A DNA stretch of 7,338 nucleotides, taken from an uncultured bacterium. GTDB taxonomy: Bacteria; Acidobacteriota; Thermoanaerobaculia; Multivoradales; JAHEKO01. The notes under the pieces were generated by a model that was given only the letters and a program-made list of their open reading frames with translations, did no database searches and was not told the DNA's origin. The first letter of the stretch is position 1; each line of letters begins with the position of its first letter. Below are positions 6,009-7,338 of this stretch, piece after piece. Where the stretch lies: positions 1-7,338 of the forward strand of contig CALILB010000114.1 of assembly GCA_938016625.1 (NCBI GenBank), read 5' to 3'. A program made the translations under genes and the position numbers.

Positions 6009-6014
6009 CGATCG

Positions 6015-7058
6015 ATGCTCGCTGAGCGCGTGGCCGCCTTTATCAGCTCTCCGGTCGAGGAGGAGTTCAACTCCCTCGCCCTCCAGGCCTTCGCCTTCCA
6101 GTACCAGCAGATCGAGCCCTTCCGCCGGCTCTGCGATCAGCGGGGGGCGACACCCGCCGGTCTCGATCATTGGAGCCGGGTACCGGCGGTGCCGGCCCTG
6201 GCCTTCAAGTCGCTCGATCTCGCCGCCGCCGAGCCTCGGGAGACCTTTCGCAGCAGCGGCACCACCGGCGCGAGCCGCAGCATCCACCGACATCCCTTTC
6301 CGGATCTCTACCGACTGGTGATCGAGTCTACTTTCCCCTCCTCGCTGCTCAAAGGGGCAGCGACACCGGTGATGCTGTCGCTTATTCCGAGTCGAGAGCA
6401 GGCCCCCGATTCGAGTCTCTCGTTCATGGTCGAGCATGCACTGCGAACCTGGGGCGCCCCGGACAGCCTGGTCGCCTTTGGCCCACAGGGTGTCGAAGCT
6501 CGACCCTGCCGCTCCTTTCTGGCTGCCCGGCAGCGTGACCGGCGTCCCACCCTGGTGTTGGCAACGGCCTTTGCATTGGTCGAGCTGCTCGATGGTCTGA
6601 CCCGTCTCGATCTGCGCTTCCGGCTGCCAACCGGTAGCCGGATCTTCGAGACCGGGGGCTACAAGGGCCGCGGGCGAGCCCTCGACCGTACCGAGCTTCT
6701 CACCCAGATCGAAGAACGGCTCGCCGTGCGGCCCGAGTCCGTGGTGCGCGAGTACGGCATGACCGAGCTCACCAGCCACTTCTACACCCGGGCGCTCGAC
6801 GGCGGCGATCCCGACCTGTTTGTCCCCCCCGCCTGGACCCGGGTCCGCATCCTCGACCCCGAGAACCTGGAGGAGTGCCCCGAGGGCCGGACCGGTCTCG
6901 TCTGTGTCTTCGATCTGGCCAACATCGGCTCGGCCGTCCACCTGCTCACCGAGGACCTTGGCGCCGCCGACGGCGAGGGCTTTCGACTCGTTGGACGTGC
7001 TGCGGGAGCGGAGCTGCGTGGGTGCTCGCTCACCGTCGAAGAGCTATCCGGCACCTGA
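6015..7058 (+). CDS. LuxE-family acyl-protein synthetase (acyl-adenylate-forming ligase)
   Basis: The 347-residue protein matches the LuxE group of adenylate-forming enzymes, which activate a carboxylic acid with ATP and load it on a protein cysteine. The signature motifs are the ATP-binding loop RSSGTTGASRS (79-89), ETGGYKGRGR (212-221), the REYGMTEL adenylation motif (245-252), TEDLG (312-316) and the C-terminal GAELRGCSL (331-339). Cysteine C337, ten residues from the end, sits where LuxE carries the acylated cysteine (known at a similar distance from the C-terminus in Vibrio). LuxE proper supplies fatty acid to the reductase LuxC for aldehyde formation; no luxC, luxD or luxAB is visible, so luminescence is not implied. 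A role in making a fatty aldehyde, or in acyl activation for another pathway, is inferred. An in-frame TGA at 6000 makes ATG 6015 the first possible ATG start. The length is slightly below LuxE (about 370), but both ends look complete. Confidence 0.88.
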   Translation: MLAERVAAFISSPVEEEFNSLALQAFAFQYQQIEPFRRLCDQRGATPAGLDHWSRVPAVPALAFKSLDLAAAEPRETFRSSGTTGASRSIHRHPFPDLYRLVIESTFPSSLLKGAATPVMLSLIPSREQAPDSSLSFMVEHALRTWGAPDSLVAFGPQGVEARPCRSFLAARQRDRRPTLVLATAFALVELLDGLTRLDLRFRLPTGSRIFETGGYKGRGRALDRTELLTQIEERLAVRPESVVREYGMTELTSHFYTRALDGGDPDLFVPPAWTRVRILDPENLEECPEGRTGLVCVFDLANIGSAVHLLTEDLGAADGEGFRLVGRAAGAELRGCSLTVEELSGT

Positions 7059-7106
7059 TGGGTGCCAGGCCTGCAAGATGCAAGTTCCGAGGAACTGTCT
7101 GCCACC
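7050..7106 (+). other. Nested stem-loops at and after the LuxE-like stop codon
   Basis: GGCACC (7050-7055) and GGTGCC (7061-7066) form a perfect 6-bp hairpin that encloses the TGA stop. Alternatively, GGTGCCAGGC (7061-7070) pairs with GTCTGCCACC (7097-7106), 9 of 10 positions including one G-T, and encloses two small hairpins: TGCA/TGCA (7072-7082) and AGTTCC/GGAACT (7083-7096). The two folds exclude each other because they share 7061-7066. This could be a 3' end structure; the function is not known. Confidence 0.45.
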
Positions 7107-7111
7107 TGAAG

Positions 7112-7133
7112 CGGCCGGCCTCCGTGCCGGCCG
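7112..7133 (+). terminator. GC-rich hairpin, possible terminator of the LuxE-like gene
   Basis: CGGCCGGC (7112-7119) and GCCGGCCG (7126-7133) form a perfect 8-bp, all-GC stem with a 6-base loop, 53 bases after the stop codon. The stem is very stable, but the bases that follow (ATAGGCGTTGTGATTT) hold only scattered T residues and no true T-run, so intrinsic termination is uncertain. It may instead stabilise the 3' end or belong to the repeat-rich block that follows. Confidence 0.35.
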
Positions 7134-7160
7134 ATAGGCGTTGTGATTTGGGCGCCTGTC
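7133..7160. repeat. Inverted repeat GATAGGCG / CGCCTGTC
   Basis: GATAGGCG (7133-7140) pairs with CGCCTGTC (7153-7160) at all 8 positions, with one T-G wobble, around a 12-base loop. It directly abuts the GC-rich hairpin before it, sharing base 7133. It is one of a series of inverted repeats in this gene-free stretch. Confidence 0.5.
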
Positions 7161-7176
7161 ATGGCCCGGTTTCGTG

Positions 7177-7239
7177 ACCTCCGGGGGCTCGCCTCCGCTG
7201 CGCGGGAGGATGGCTCCGCTCCGGCGAGCCCCCTCCGGT
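7177..7239. repeat. Long inverted repeat resembling an intergenic palindromic (REP-like) element
   Basis: GGGGGCTCGCC (7183-7193) and GGCGAGCCCCC (7223-7233) are a perfect 11-bp stem around a 29-base centre. After a 3-base internal mismatch (TCC/TCC) the stem resumes with ACC/GGT (7177-7179, 7237-7239). The same bases can also fold as two side-by-side hairpins: CCTCC/GGAGG (7192-7209) and GGCTC/GAGCC (7212-7230). Alternative folds of this type are common in bacterial intergenic palindromic repeats. Whether it is repeated elsewhere cannot be seen from one copy. Confidence 0.6.
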
Positions 7240-7338
7240 CCCGAGCCCGGGCTGGAACGGCGAGGCGGCAACGGACGGGCGGTCTGCCGCTCCGCTCCAG
7301 GAGTGCACGCTCTACGGTCGCGGGATGTCGGAGATTCG

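Larger units (their letters stand above)
7059..7338. other. Gene-free stretch rich in inverted repeats
   Basis: I find no frame here with a credible start, ribosome binding site and protein-like composition. Besides the hairpins listed separately, it contains the 10-bp palindrome AGCCCGGGCT (7244-7253) and the pair GCGGCA/TGCCGC (7265-7270, 7285-7290). A further gene may begin near the right edge (ATG at 7325), but only four codons of it would be visible. Confidence 0.5.

Noticed and set aside
5918..6070. N-terminal extension of the ferredoxin to 6070
   Set aside because: It would overlap the divergent LuxE-like coding region. The ATG at 5917 has a plausible ribosome binding site and gives a protein that begins just before the conserved part.
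5808..6941. Minus-strand open frame of 377 codons antisense to the LuxE-like gene
   Set aside because: It covers both the LuxE-like gene and the start of the ferredoxin, and its translation shows no recognisable domain. The plus strand has clear adenylation motifs.
7044..7271. Minus-strand open frame of 75 codons in the repeat-rich stretch
   Set aside because: Its composition is Arg/Pro/Gly/Ser-rich as expected of random GC-rich DNA, and it crosses several hairpins. There is no ribosome binding site that I find convincing.
7325..7338. ATG at 7325 as the start of the next gene
   Set aside because: Only four codons are visible and the nearest AGGAG is about 22 bases upstream, so it cannot be supported.

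Overview
The window comes from a GC-rich bacterium with a Gram-negative type of envelope. It encodes the inner-membrane HflK/HflC pair and a membrane-anchored protein that resembles the periplasmic Spy/CpxP/CnrX group. Nothing in the sequence fixes the phylum; a proteobacterial or acidobacterial lineage would fit, but that is a guess. The six complete genes are tightly packed, and I see no insertion sequence, tRNA, rRNA, phage gene or CRISPR array.

Left part (1-2041, minus strand): hflK and hflC overlap by 4 bases (ATGA) and form an operon. It probably continues off the left edge into a third gene that starts with GTG inside the end of hflC and encodes a basic stretch followed by a hydrophobic segment. 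HflK and HflC form a large membrane-bound SPFH complex that in known bacteria surrounds and modulates the FtsH protease.

Middle part (2119-4539, plus strand): an 806-residue protein, divergent from hflK, joins a complete RecB/Cas4-type PD-(D/E)XK nuclease domain to a complete XPD/DinG-type iron-sulfur helicase. It is the most interesting gene here. Its mRNA is probably leaderless, because a TATACT hexamer lies 6 bases before the ATG and there is no Shine-Dalgarno sequence. It converges, with a 7-base gap, on a gene for a Spy/CpxP-like anchored protein (4547-5242, minus strand) whose C-terminus is built from two kinds of coding tandem repeat.

Right part (5344-7058): a minus-strand pair encodes a 122-residue 2[4Fe-4S] ferredoxin and a translationally coupled 76-residue protein of unknown function. 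Divergent from them lies a LuxE-family acyl-protein synthetase (6015-7058) without any luminescence gene in view. The 97-base divergent region holds a good dyad that could be a shared operator.

From the LuxE-like stop codon to about 7290 the DNA carries no convincing gene. It is packed with inverted repeats, including an 11-bp perfect stem around a 29-base centre that can also fold as two smaller hairpins. This stretch looks like a repeat element or a structured RNA region and merits a genome-wide copy search.
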